A stretch of DNA of 64,000 bases from Mrakia gelida (Eukaryota; Basidiomycota; Tremellomycetes; Cystofilobasidiales; Mrakiaceae), in NCBI GenBank assembly GCA_024345305.1, contig BRON01000007.1, positions 930,001 through 994,000 of the forward strand. Reading direction: 5' to 3'. The notes below the pieces were generated by a model. It did not search any database. It was not told where the DNA came from and saw nothing but the letters and a program-made list of their open reading frames with translations. Below are positions 1 to 8,902 of this stretch, piece by piece. The position numbers and the translations under genes were made by a program. Position 1 is the first letter of the stretch, and every line of letters begins with the position of its first letter.

Positions 1-175
1 AGCAGATGGCGGATGGGAGAAGGAAGAGCGAGGGAGGAAGACGAAGCTCAAAAGGCGATTTCGACCTCGCTTCCCCTCTCTCCTCTACGACCAGCAGCCA
101 GTTTTGAAATCTTCTCGCTTCTTCTTCAGAGCGTCTACGAACGACTGTCAGACGAGCCTACAAGTCCAGTTCAGA

Positions 176-625
176 GTGAGTCCCAAGCGACGGTCGTTGT
201 TCGTCGACGGAGGAGTTCATCGTCGCACCGAGCTCACCATCTCCTCCCGTCCCCTCCCTCTCTCCCCTTCCCTTCGACCCAACCCTCGTCGTGCCCAGAC
301 CCATTCGAAGATCACAATCTCAGCATCAGACGTCCCTTCATTCGTTCTTCGTGAGTATCTCGTCTTTCTCCTCTCGGTCGCGCTCAGAAGGTCGAGCAAA
401 GAGAGGAGAGAGGAGAGAGTCGAGCTCACCGCTTCCCTCCCTCCCTCCCTTCAACTTTGCTTCCCTTCCCTCGCAGATCCCTCACGACCTTTCAACCGAG
501 TTTCTCTTCATCCCCGTCGAGCCAGCTCCTCTCATTCAAACCTGTGAGCCCACACTCGTTTCGTTCGGAGACGCTGGAACATCACACGAGCTCACTCTTT
601 CCCTCTCTTCTCCCTCTCCCTTCAG
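176..625 (+). other. Three candidate introns in the 5' leader of the first F-box gene
   Basis: The 636 bases before the first F-box ATG hold no convincing coding sequence, but three GT-AG segments can be read: 176-298, 351-476 and 544-625. Each starts GTGAG and ends in a pyrimidine tract plus CAG. Each contains GAGCTCAC in place of the CTGAC branch motif used by most introns in the window. The last acceptor lies 11 nt upstream of the ATG at 637. This is read from sequence only; the leader is probably longer than the window. Confidence 0.45.
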
Positions 626-636
626 CTCAAATCGCC

Positions 637-1452
637 ATGCTCACCTCCATCCCCAACGATCTTCAATCCCACATCCTCTCCTACCTCCCTCGAAAGGACG
701 TCGCAGCCGTCGCTCGAGTCTCTCAACATCTCCACGCCGTCGCGATCAGGGTCCTCTACGTCAAAGTCGAGCTTCGATCCTCAGTCCACCTCTGCGACTT
801 CCTCTACCCTCCCGATTCCCTCCTCGAGACCTATTGGGACGGTAGTTGGGACGGTAGGAAGCCCTACTGGTACTTCATCGAGGAGCTCACCATCGACATC
901 AGGTACGACGATGCAGCCGGACAAGAAGCAATCCCTACGTCTCTCCGAAATGGAAACTCCATCGAGCTCGAACGGCTTCGCGTCGTCTACCCCCGAGACC
1001 CCTCGCCCCTCCTCCCCCTTCTCCGTTCCCTCAACCCCGAGCATCTCGTACTCTCCAATACGAGCTTCTATGCCGGAGGACTTCTATCGCTCACCGGACT
1101 GGGTGGATCGTGGACGAGACTCCGAGAGGTCACCTTCCAGTCGGTCGTTGGGAGTCGAGGAGGAGTGACGAAGTACGTGCCCTTCGGCTCCTCTCCTTTT
1201 TTGGAGGTCACCTCGGTCAATCTAGCGCTCAGCTTCTACGCTTACCCACCTCCCGGCGCCGACGAAGGAGGATCTACCATCAGTCTCGTTCTTCGTCTTT
1301 GCCCTTCCCTGCGACGTCTTCACGTCGTTGTCGCGGCCGAGGAGGAAAGCACAAGGTTGAAGACCTTGGTCAAGGGAGGATTCGGTGGGAAGGGGGAAGA
1401 GGTCTTTATGGTTGAGGTTGGAGATCCTGAGAGGTACGGGATTGATGGGTGA
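637..1452 (+). CDS. F-box domain protein, single exon
   Basis: This intronless gene encodes 271 aa. The F-box lies at about residues 3-45 (starting MLTSIPNDLQSHILSYLP), with the usual Leu-Pro and Ile-Leu-Ser-Tyr-Leu-Pro pattern. F-box proteins recruit substrates to SCF ubiquitin ligases through Skp1; the substrate here is unknown. The rest is leucine-rich and ends in a segment (around LCPSLRRLHVVV) that resembles the end of module D in the F-box array at 53.9-57.3 kb, so the two loci look related. I chose the ATG at 637 because the F-box begins immediately and a splice acceptor precedes it. Upstream in-frame codons look like spliced leader. Product certain as an F-box protein, function unknown. 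Confidence 0.85.
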   Translation: MLTSIPNDLQSHILSYLPRKDVAAVARVSQHLHAVAIRVLYVKVELRSSVHLCDFLYPPDSLLETYWDGSWDGRKPYWYFIEELTIDIRYDDAAGQEAIPTSLRNGNSIELERLRVVYPRDPSPLLPLLRSLNPEHLVLSNTSFYAGGLLSLTGLGGSWTRLREVTFQSVVGSRGGVTKYVPFGSSPFLEVTSVNLALSFYAYPPPGADEGGSTISLVLRLCPSLRRLHVVVAAEEESTRLKTLVKGGFGGKGEEVFMVEVGDPERYGIDG

Positions 1453-2269
1453 AGGGTGAGGAAGAGGACAAAGTGAGTCGGTGGGCGATTGTTGTCGACG
1501 CGTCGAGGCTGGTTTGCTACGGCTTGCTTACACTTACTTAGCTACATTAGTTACTCTCTTAAAAATATGTTCTTCCTCTCGATCTTCAATCTCTTCGGTT
1601 CTCTTGACGAGGAGGAAGAAAGAGAAAGAGTCGGATCTCGACGCGTCGAACCAGGTTTTGATCCTCAACCTTCACCGAACAAACTTTCCGTTTCGCACAG
1701 TCCACTCACGCAGGGAATCCCCATAGAGAGCCTCCTCTCGACCTATACCTCTCTCACGGAAGTCTCTCCACCAGTAGACCGCCTCCGTTTCCAGCCGTCC
1801 TCTTTCTTTTGGTGGCGCCTTCGCCTCTTCGCCTTCGAGACCAATCCTCCGAATGATGAGCACCAGCAGCTCGCTTTTTTCTACCAGGCTGGCAACACCA
1901 ACCCACTCCTTCCCTCTCACCCACATCAAGCGAGTCCTACCTACATCTCGTACGTCCAACTCGAGTCCTGTAAAACCTCTGCTAGAAGCGAGCGCTGACC
2001 TTTGAAACGAACCGACCTCTTCCCATTCGATGCTCAAAGCTCATCGAGCTCACCACCTCCCTTCCTTCGAACCATCCTCAACCCTCCGTCTCTACTCCGA
2101 TCGGCTTCGCTCAACTTACGCTAGACTCTCTAGAGATCAGGTGAGTCCATAGAGGAAGTTCTGCTGCTTATCGTTTCGAGGTTGAGGAAATGTAGAGCTG
2201 ACAAGTCGGTCCTTCGTTCCGTCTTTCTTATCAGCCCTTTCCTCCTCGCGAGCTTCCCTCCCTTCCACC
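1453..2269. other. Intergenic region with a 5'-leader intron of the siroheme gene
   Basis: No gene was seen here. It carries two GACGCGTC palindromes (1497-1504, 1640-1647) and CT-rich promoter-like sequence. A probable leader intron runs from 2141 (GTGAGT) to 2234 (TATCAG) and includes a GAGCTGAC branch motif; the siroheme-gene ATG follows 36 nt later. Confidence 0.5.
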
Positions 2270-4525
2270 ATGGCTTCCACCTCTACTCAATCATCCTCTT
2301 TCCTCACTCCCTCAGGATCAGCATCCCTCCTCCTCTCCTTCACCCCTAAAGATCGAACGATCCTCGTCCTCGGATCCTCTAGAATCGCCGCTTCCAGAGC
2401 TTTCCTCGGTCTCGACGCCAACGCCAGAGTCGTCGTCTCCTCCTCCTCAGGACTCGAATCAGCATGCGACGAGATCAAGTGGAGAGTCAATAGGCAGGAG
2501 GTCGACTGGCTGGATCTTCAAGGAGCTTCCTCGATCCAGGAGGAATCAAGCTCGTTCTGGGAGGAGACCTTCGGAGCTCTGGGGAGGGACCTCGCTCTCG
2601 TCTGCGTTACCGACGCCGTCCTCGACGCTTCGACCAACTCTACAACCTCCAAACCTCGTCGATCCCTCGCTTCCATCAAGGCCATTCGATCAGCATGCGT
2701 CGCTCTTCGTCTACCCGTCAACATCTCGGATCACCCAGCCCTCTCCGACTTCTCGTTCCCTTCCTCCCACCGATTCGCCCTCGACCCTTCCTCCTCCTCC
2801 TCCAAGATGTCCACCCTCCAAATCGCCGTCTCAACATCAGGTCGAGGATGTCGTCTAGCAACCAGGATCAAGAGGGAGATCGTCGCTCGTCTTCCTCGAG
2901 CCGTAGGAGGAGCCGTCGAAAACGTTGGGAGGATGAGGGAGAAGGCGCGTCTCGGAGCTTCAGCAGCTCGAGAATCGGAGGCCAGGAGGAAGACTCGAGT
3001 CTTCTTGGACGTCGGAGGAGGAGCACCAGCAGGAGACGACGAAGACCTTCCATCAACACCTCACATCCCTCTCAACTCGCCCGTCCGTCAACTCGACGAC
3101 TCGTACGTCGCGGCCGCGCAACTCGTCGAAGAGGAGGAGGAGGAGACGAAGAGGAGGATGAGATGGGTCGCTCAGGTCTCGGAGTACTGGCCGATCGAGT
3201 ACCTCGCTGGGTTGAAGGAGCCGGAGATGGATCAGATCCTGGGGAGGTACGCGAGCAAGGGGATCGTCGACGAAGGATTCTCGGAGACGGTCGACGGAGG
3301 AGGAGACGCGCCTCAGGAATCGAACTCGACTTCCTCCTCTGGACTTCCCTCTTCGTCAACCCACTCCTCCTCCACACCATCATCGTCTACTACCACCAAC
3401 AATAACGTCGCCTCCTCCTCATCCACCTCCGAACCGTCTCCCATCCACTCCATCTCCATCCGACCTCCCTCTCCTCCTCCCTCCCTCCCCAAGAAAGGAG
3501 TCATCCACCTCCTCGGTTCTGGACCAGGTCACCCCTCCCTCCTCACCATCGCAGCCCATAAATCCCTCCTCACCGCCACCCTCGTCCTCTCCGACAAGCT
3601 CGTCCCAGCCGAGATCCTCGCTCTCATCCCCTCCACCACCACCCTCCACATCGCGAAGAAGTTCCCAGGCAACGCCGAAGGAGCTCAGAACGAGATGATG
3701 GCTCTCGCTCTCGAGGGAGCTCGTCGAGGAGAACGCGTCGTTCGACTCAAGCAGGGAGATCCTTACATCTACGGACGAGGAGGAGAGGAGGTTCTTTTCT
3801 TCAGGGAGCATGGGTTCGAGAGTGTGGTGGTTCCGGGAGTGAGCTCAGCGTTGGCTGGGCCGTTGATGTTTGGAGTGCCGGTGACGCAGAGGGGAGTGGC
3901 GGAGAGTATGGTGCTGTGTACGGGGGTGGGGAGGAAGGGGAAGGCGGTTCAGTTGCCCGGGTACGAGAGGAGTAGGACGTTGCTCGTCTTGATGGGAGTC
4001 GCGCGTCTCAAGTCGGTTCTTCAAGTCCTCCAGCAACCCTCGCCTTCGTCTTCCTACTCGGAATCCTCCCTCGTCGCCACCACTACCACCACCACCTCCT
4101 CTACCACAACTCCCACTCCCTCCTCTCCCTCAACTCCCATCCCCTCCTCCTTCGTCTCCATCCCAGCCACCTCCTCAGCAGGCGTCGCGTACGACATCGG
4201 ATCTCGTCTCGGAGCAGCCTACCCTCCCTGGACCCCCATCGCCATCATCGAACGAGCCTCCTCGACAGATCAACGCATGGTCGCGTCAACGCTCTCGGGA
4301 ATCGCAGCGGCGTTGGAGAGGGTGGGAGATCAGAGACCTCCTGGGATGATGGTGATTGGGTGGTCGGTGTTGGCGTTGGAGGGGAAGGGAGATGTGGGAG
4401 TTCTCGACGATGGGATGCAGGGGGAGGAGGCGGATCGAGCGAGGGTGAGGAGGTGGTTGGGTGGAGATGAGGGAGGGTTTATTGTGAGGGAGGGGTTGGA
4501 CGACGCGTGGAAAGAATTCCTTTAG
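2270..4525 (+). CDS. MET1: Uroporphyrinogen-III C-methyltransferase fused to a Met8-like domain (siroheme synthesis)
   Basis: This intronless gene encodes 751 aa. Residues about 28-240 resemble the Met8/CysG N-terminal half: a Rossmann-type VLGSSRIAASRA segment, a NISDHPALSDFSFP segment, and the STSGRG..LATRIKREI dimerisation-like stretch. Residues about 408-715 are an S-adenosylmethionine-dependent tetrapyrrole methylase, with GSGPGHPSLLT, RLKQGDPYIYGRGGEE and VPGVSSALAGPLMFG in family order. The enzyme would methylate uroporphyrinogen III to precorrin-2, and possibly oxidise it towards sirohydrochlorin, to supply siroheme for sulfite and nitrite reductases. Long Ser/Thr-rich inserts separate the halves (about 345-405) and interrupt the methylase domain (about 590-632). 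The Met8-like dehydrogenase or ferrochelatase activity is inferred, not shown. Confidence 0.88.
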   Translation: MASTSTQSSSFLTPSGSASLLLSFTPKDRTILVLGSSRIAASRAFLGLDANARVVVSSSSGLESACDEIKWRVNRQEVDWLDLQGASSIQEESSSFWEETFGALGRDLALVCVTDAVLDASTNSTTSKPRRSLASIKAIRSACVALRLPVNISDHPALSDFSFPSSHRFALDPSSSSSKMSTLQIAVSTSGRGCRLATRIKREIVARLPRAVGGAVENVGRMREKARLGASAARESEARRKTRVFLDVGGGAPAGDDEDLPSTPHIPLNSPVRQLDDSYVAAAQLVEEEEEETKRRMRWVAQVSEYWPIEYLAGLKEPEMDQILGRYASKGIVDEGFSETVDGGGDAPQESNSTSSSGLPSSSTHSSSTPSSSTTTNNNVASSSSTSEPSPIHSISIRPPSPPPSLPKKGVIHLLGSGPGHPSLLTIAAHKSLLTATLVLSDKLVPAEILALIPSTTTLHIAKKFPGNAEGAQNEMMALALEGARRGERVVRLKQGDPYIYGRGGEEVLFFREHGFESVVVPGVSSALAGPLMFGVPVTQRGVAESMVLCTGVGRKGKAVQLPGYERSRTLLVLMGVARLKSVLQVLQQPSPSSSYSESSLVATTTTTTSSTTTPTPSSPSTPIPSSFVSIPATSSAGVAYDIGSRLGAAYPPWTPIAIIERASSTDQRMVASTLSGIAAALERVGDQRPPGMMVIGWSVLALEGKGDVGVLDDGMQGEEADRARVRRWLGGDEGGFIVREGLDDAWKEFL

Positions 4526-5338
4526 ATTCGGTTCGTCGCGTCTCGGTTTGTGTTTCGATCTTTGTTCGCTATCTTCTCCTTTCTCGATCTCGTTGTAGTC
4601 TACGTCTCTTCTAGAGTGCCATGCTTTGCTTCTCTTTATGAATCTTCGTCTCAATATCCCCTTTCAAAGAGCTCCGGTCGAGAGTCGAGGAGAAGTCGTT
4701 CGTTCCCTCGGCTCTGTCTTTCAAGGCCGGCGACGCGTCGAAGTCAACTCCCGACCGTCAGATCTCCCTCGGATGTGCATTGATCGTGTTCGATCTTTCC
4801 GACTGGCATATCACGAGCGTTGAGAGTGACGAGATGAAAAGTCCGGCTGCTTTTTGGTACTTTCACCATCGCGAGCGACGAAGGACGAGTCGGCCGTAGG
4901 AAGCGCACTCGCGAGTCGCGAGACGAAAACGGCTGTAGAAGTCTGGGACCACGGGTCGATTCCCGAGGTTATGATCGAAATGGACTCTATGGATCATTAT
5001 GCGTGATATCCAGGCTTAATAATCACTGCAAAATAGAGTCCTGATTTTCTTCCGGGACGACGCTTCAAGGCCGTCGTTCGCGTCGCGTGATCGAGGGCGT
5101 TGGGTCTTTGTCTTTCCAGTCGTCCTTCGTTCGATAGGGGCATTTTTTCCATGATTTATAGCAGTGACATCCTCCAGGCTACATCCGGACTGACTTTTAC
5201 CCTCCCAGGCTTCGCCCTCGGGGAGAGGACACGCGTCGAAAAAAAGATGGGGACACGAGCGAGGCCAGCACGTCTCTCAAGGAGGGCAGGTTGACGATAT
5301 TAGGAAAAGCATTGATCATTAAGGTAAGTCACTGTAGC
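4526..5338. other. Intergenic, no gene seen
   Basis: This is convergent 3' space between the siroheme gene and the BTB gene. It contains a GACGCGTC palindrome (4732-4739) and short AT-richer stretches. No RNA gene or supported ORF was found. Confidence 0.4.
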
Positions 5339-6391
5339 TTAGAGGGGACGTGATGGGTCGTGATGATTTGACGGCGAGATCTAGAACGAAGAAAAGAAAG
5401 CGAAAGAAAGTCAGTTCGCCTCGACGTCGCGAAGGCTCGCCTTAAATTGGCCCAGAGTACGAACGGGTAAGGTGAGTGGATAAGACTTGGAAAAATCATG
5501 AGGGTTTCGTGATGGATTGAGGGCGAGATCTGTCTCGAAGGAAAGAAAGAAGAAAGGGAAGCGAAAGCAGGTCAGGACGCGTCGACGCGAGTCCGTCTCA
5601 AGATTGCAGCTTGAGAGAGGTGAGATCACGAACGACAGGTGACGATGATCATTCACTCGAAGGTCTACGCAAGAGAAAACATCGAAGTAAGAGACGACCT
5701 TCATTCAAGAATGCGTAGGAACGTTCAAGCGAAAGAGATGGACTCACGAAGGTCTCTGCGAGGGCAACCCAGGTCGTCTCCTTCTTCATGACCTTGATGC
5801 AGAGTTTGAGAAGTTGGTCGTTCGATTCGAACTTCTTGTAGTCAATCGACTTCCCTTCGAGCTTTCGTAGGACGGCTCGAACGAGTTGCAAGTGCTTGCA
5901 CTCCAACCCGAGCTTGACCTCTTCGATGGCGTGTTTTGTATGCTTGGAGAGAGCGATGAGCCCATCGACGGCTTTTTCTTCTTGGATGATATCTTCCCAG
6001 AAGTGGGCGACGATGAAGAGGCTCGAAGGAGGAAAGAGAGAGGGAGAGAGAGGAGTGTCAGTTGAACTTGATGACCATTACCCAAAGTCGTTAACAGCAG
6101 ATCTCACCCTTTCCACATCTCGAAAGAGATTTCCTCCACCCCTGGTCTGGTCGAGTACCTGTCGATGAACTCGATGTAGATTTCGATGTCCTTCGAAGGG
6201 AGGTTGGACGTGTACGTCTTGATAACGCCAGGCTGCAACGAACCCGACTCGATCTTCCTTTTGAACATCTCTGAGTGCGCGGAGAGCAAACCCTGCGTAA
6301 GGGCAAACCTCCTACCATCTGAGCCGAAGATGATGAGGTCCGCTGGGTTCTGATCCTTGAATTGGTCCTTGTCTTTGAAGTGGGAAGACAT
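5339..6391 (-). CDS. BTB/POZ domain protein
   Basis: Exons on the minus strand are 6391-6108, 6021-5748 and probably 5380-5339, giving about 199 aa. The N-terminal exon has a BTB core (DLIIFGSDGRRFALTQGLLS, then AHSEMFKRKIESG), typical of fungal BTB proteins that dimerise or bind cullin-3. Exon 2 is helical with no second domain recognised. The first junction keeps phase (Lys-Gly-Leu-Phe-Ile) and its intron has CTGAC. The start at 6391 (MSSHFKDKDQF) is preferred over an upstream Met at 6460 that reads low-complexity sequence. The end is uncertain: two similar acceptor-plus-exon segments start at 5529 and 5380, and only the second gives a quick stop (ISPSNHHDPSRPL). Confidence 0.7.
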
Positions 6392-7594
6392 GAGGGGGAG
6401 AGAAACTGAGATGGTGGTTGGTGGTGGTTGGTGGCAAAAGAAGAACGAGCGAGGGAGCATCCTTTCAGCGTCATTTCGTTTTCCTCCGCTGCGGAACGAG
6501 CTGACGTCAGCTCGAGCTCTTAAGGCGCAGAGCTCGTCGACCGTTCGTTCGACGGCGGACGCGACGACGGCCGGAAAGGTAAGTCGACTCGACTCGACGC
6601 GCGACCGCTCGATGTCGTTGGAGCCGCCGCTGGAGGTCCCTTCCTTCAGACCCTGTGCATTATCTCAGACATATTACCAGAAATAAGCTGACTAGCGTGT
6701 GTGAACGCTGGGAAGAAGACAAGGGGGGAAGAAGAAGCACAAGAAAGAAAGAGAGGGAGCGGGAAGAACGACGCGCGACGGCGAGACCATCCTTCGTCGG
6801 AACGAGCTCGTTGCAGCCTTCGTCTGGTCTCCCGGAGAGCGTTTGAATTCGAACTGTGGCCACTTCATTTTGGATGTACGAAATACTGGAGATGTTGCGG
6901 AAATTATGAGCGAGAGAGGAAGGAAGATGGTGCTTTCTACATAGGACGGGAAGAGCGGGAGCGAAAGCGTCCACGGCGAGCAGCTCTCTTCCCGGGACTC
7001 AAATCAGTTCTCGAAAATCGCGTCGCTCAACTACATGGACGTGTTCTCTATCGTTCAGAGATGAGTCTTCTGCGAGAGAAAGGTCGAGATAAAGCTTACT
7101 CGCAGGGCTTTCGAGGAAGTTCGAGCGCGAGTCAAGCGCTGTTCAACTCCGAGAGACAACAACCTCTTCGTGTTCTCTTCATCACCACTTCAAAGAAAAC
7201 GATCAAGCTCTGAGATCATCATCAAGCTGGAACAGACTCCTTCCCCGGCACACTTCATCGCTTCCTCCCTGGGAGACCCTCGCTCCAGCTCGGGAAGTAG
7301 AACGCGTCTTTTGCCTTTTGCCTTTTCCCTCTCCTCCCCTGCTCTGCCCCCCACTTTATCTCTCTCTCTCTTTCTCTATTTATATTTCCTTCACTCTTCA
7401 AAACCATAATCAGCGCGGGAAAGACTCTTCGAGCCCCAAATCGACTCGCTCGCGTCGACGACGTCGAAACGCGTCTCTCCTCCCTCTCCCCTTCCTCTCT
7501 CTTTCTCCTCTCCCCATCTCCCAGCCCAAACAAGCACACAACACCAAACTACGACACATCATCAAGATCACCCCTCTCCTCCCCAAAAATCCCG
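6392..7594. other. Intergenic, BTB promoter side and ISA2 3' side
   Basis: No supported gene was found in these 1.2 kb. The stretch near 7320-7540 is strongly CT-rich on the plus strand, and every ORF there is low-complexity Ser/Leu/Pro without a recognisable domain. Confidence 0.4.
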
Positions 7595-8669
7595 CTAAAT
7601 CGCCTCCCAACTAACTCCACACCCACATCCACTTCCCTTCGCCTGAGGGTTGGCGGCGATCCTGAAACTGCTTCCGATCAGCTCTGTGGCGAAATCGATG
7701 GTAGCTCCCTTGAGCAGGGCGAGGGAGGCTGAGTCGATGATGATGGGGGTGGTGGGAGGGAAGGCTGAGGTTGGGTCGGAGGAAGGAGAGGGGGTTGAGG
7801 AGGGGAGGGAGAAGGTGCTGTTTGAGTGGGACGAGACGGACGAAGGAGGGAGAGAGGGAGGGAGAGGGAGGGAGAGTCAGCGAGCGAAACGAAATGAGCA
7901 AGCAAGAGCCTCCTCGTCGTCTATGCGAGCGTCGAGTAGATGGCTTGAAAGGGAGCGGGACAGATGGTCGAAGGGAGGGAAAGAGGGAGACGTCGCGACG
8001 GGCGGACTCACTAATCATCCAACTCGAGATCATTCGTCAACTCCATCTTGTACTGATATCCATGACAACCCCCTGACTCGACAGCTACCCTGAACCTCAG
8101 TCCTGGGTCCTTCTCCCTCGAGCCGATTTTGGTGAGTTGCTGCAGGAAACGCGAGAGAGGAGAGCCAATGAGGAGGTCAGTTGTTGAGCTCGAGCGTTTC
8201 GCTGACTCAAGGAGTGGATTGGGGAAGTAAAGGTGGTGGTTGAGCTCACCTTCCAAGCTGAATCTGTGACTTGGATGGTTGCTAGCTCCTCCGGAACGAG
8301 CTCTATATCCATCCCATCCTCCTTGAGCTGAGCGATGGCCGAGGGCGAAGGAGGAGTGACCGATATGGGTTGGGGGGTTGGAGGTGGGGAGGAGGAGGAT
8401 GAGGCGAGGATGGGAGTGGTTGGAGAGCTTGGTGAAGCTGGGTTTTGGACGAGGGAAGGGGGGAGGTCTATTGGGGAGACGGTTGAGAGGAAGCGACGAC
8501 GAGACGGGGTGGGGGAGGGTAGGCGAGAGCGAGAAGGGAGAAGGAAGGAGGGAGGTGGAGGGACCGAGGAGGAGGAGAATGAGCTCGATGAACTCGCTCG
8601 GGCGAGGAAGGAGGTTGATGCTGAAGGTTGACTCCGACGAAGGCAGTTGAGAGGGAGTCGAGCGGCCAT
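7595..8669 (-). CDS. ISA2: Mitochondrial A-type iron-sulfur cluster assembly protein (ISA2-like)
   Basis: Exons are 8669-8250, 8139-8012 and 7817-7595 (minus), giving 256 aa. The first about 110 residues are a Ser/Arg/Pro-rich mitochondrial targeting and linker region. The A-type domain follows, with the family's three cysteines: one in VESGGCHGYQYKMEL and a Cys-Gly-Cys-Gly pair in GSGCGCGVSWE at the C terminus, the cluster-binding ligands. Isa2 acts with Isa1 and Iba57 in matrix assembly of [4Fe-4S] clusters. Both junctions keep phase (Trp-Lys/Gln-Leu-Thr-Lys; Asp-Asp-Tyr/Thr-Phe-Ser) and both introns carry CTGAC. A Pro/Ser-rich insert sits between the first cysteine and PIIIDSASLALLKG. The gene is divergent from the GT32 gene, 233 bp away. 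Confidence 0.9.
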
Positions 8670-8902
8670 CCTGGAGATAAGAGCGAAGACTCGACTGATG
8701 TGGGTTGAGGCAGGAAGGAGGAAGGGAGGGAGGAGTCGGTGCCCTTCGGAGAAGTGTTGAGCTTCTCCGTCCGACGAGTCGAGACGAATCGAAACAGACG
8801 AGTTCCAAGCCCTTAACCATCACTTTCGGCAAGAAAAACTACCTGCTCGCTCGTGCCTCATCAGCTCTCGTATAGGATCGCTCAAGACTCGGACCTCGTT
8901 GG
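8670..8902. promoter_or_regulatory. Divergent promoter between ISA2 and the GT32 gene
   Basis: The two start codons face away from each other across 233 bp, so both promoters must share this space. No TATA-like element or known binding site was identified with confidence. Confidence 0.45.

Noticed and set aside
2695..3405. Arg/Ser-rich ORF overlapping the siroheme gene
   Set aside because: It is a shadow frame; the overlapping 751-aa frame carries clear family motifs.
4949..4970. T-arm-like sequence (GGGTCGATTCCCGAG)
   Set aside because: No matching D-arm, anticodon arm or acceptor stem could be folded around it, so no tRNA is called.
8335..8650. Plus-strand ORFs opposite ISA2 exon 1
   Set aside because: They are Gly/Glu/Arg-rich mirror frames of the spliced ISA2 gene, which has conserved cysteines and consistent introns.
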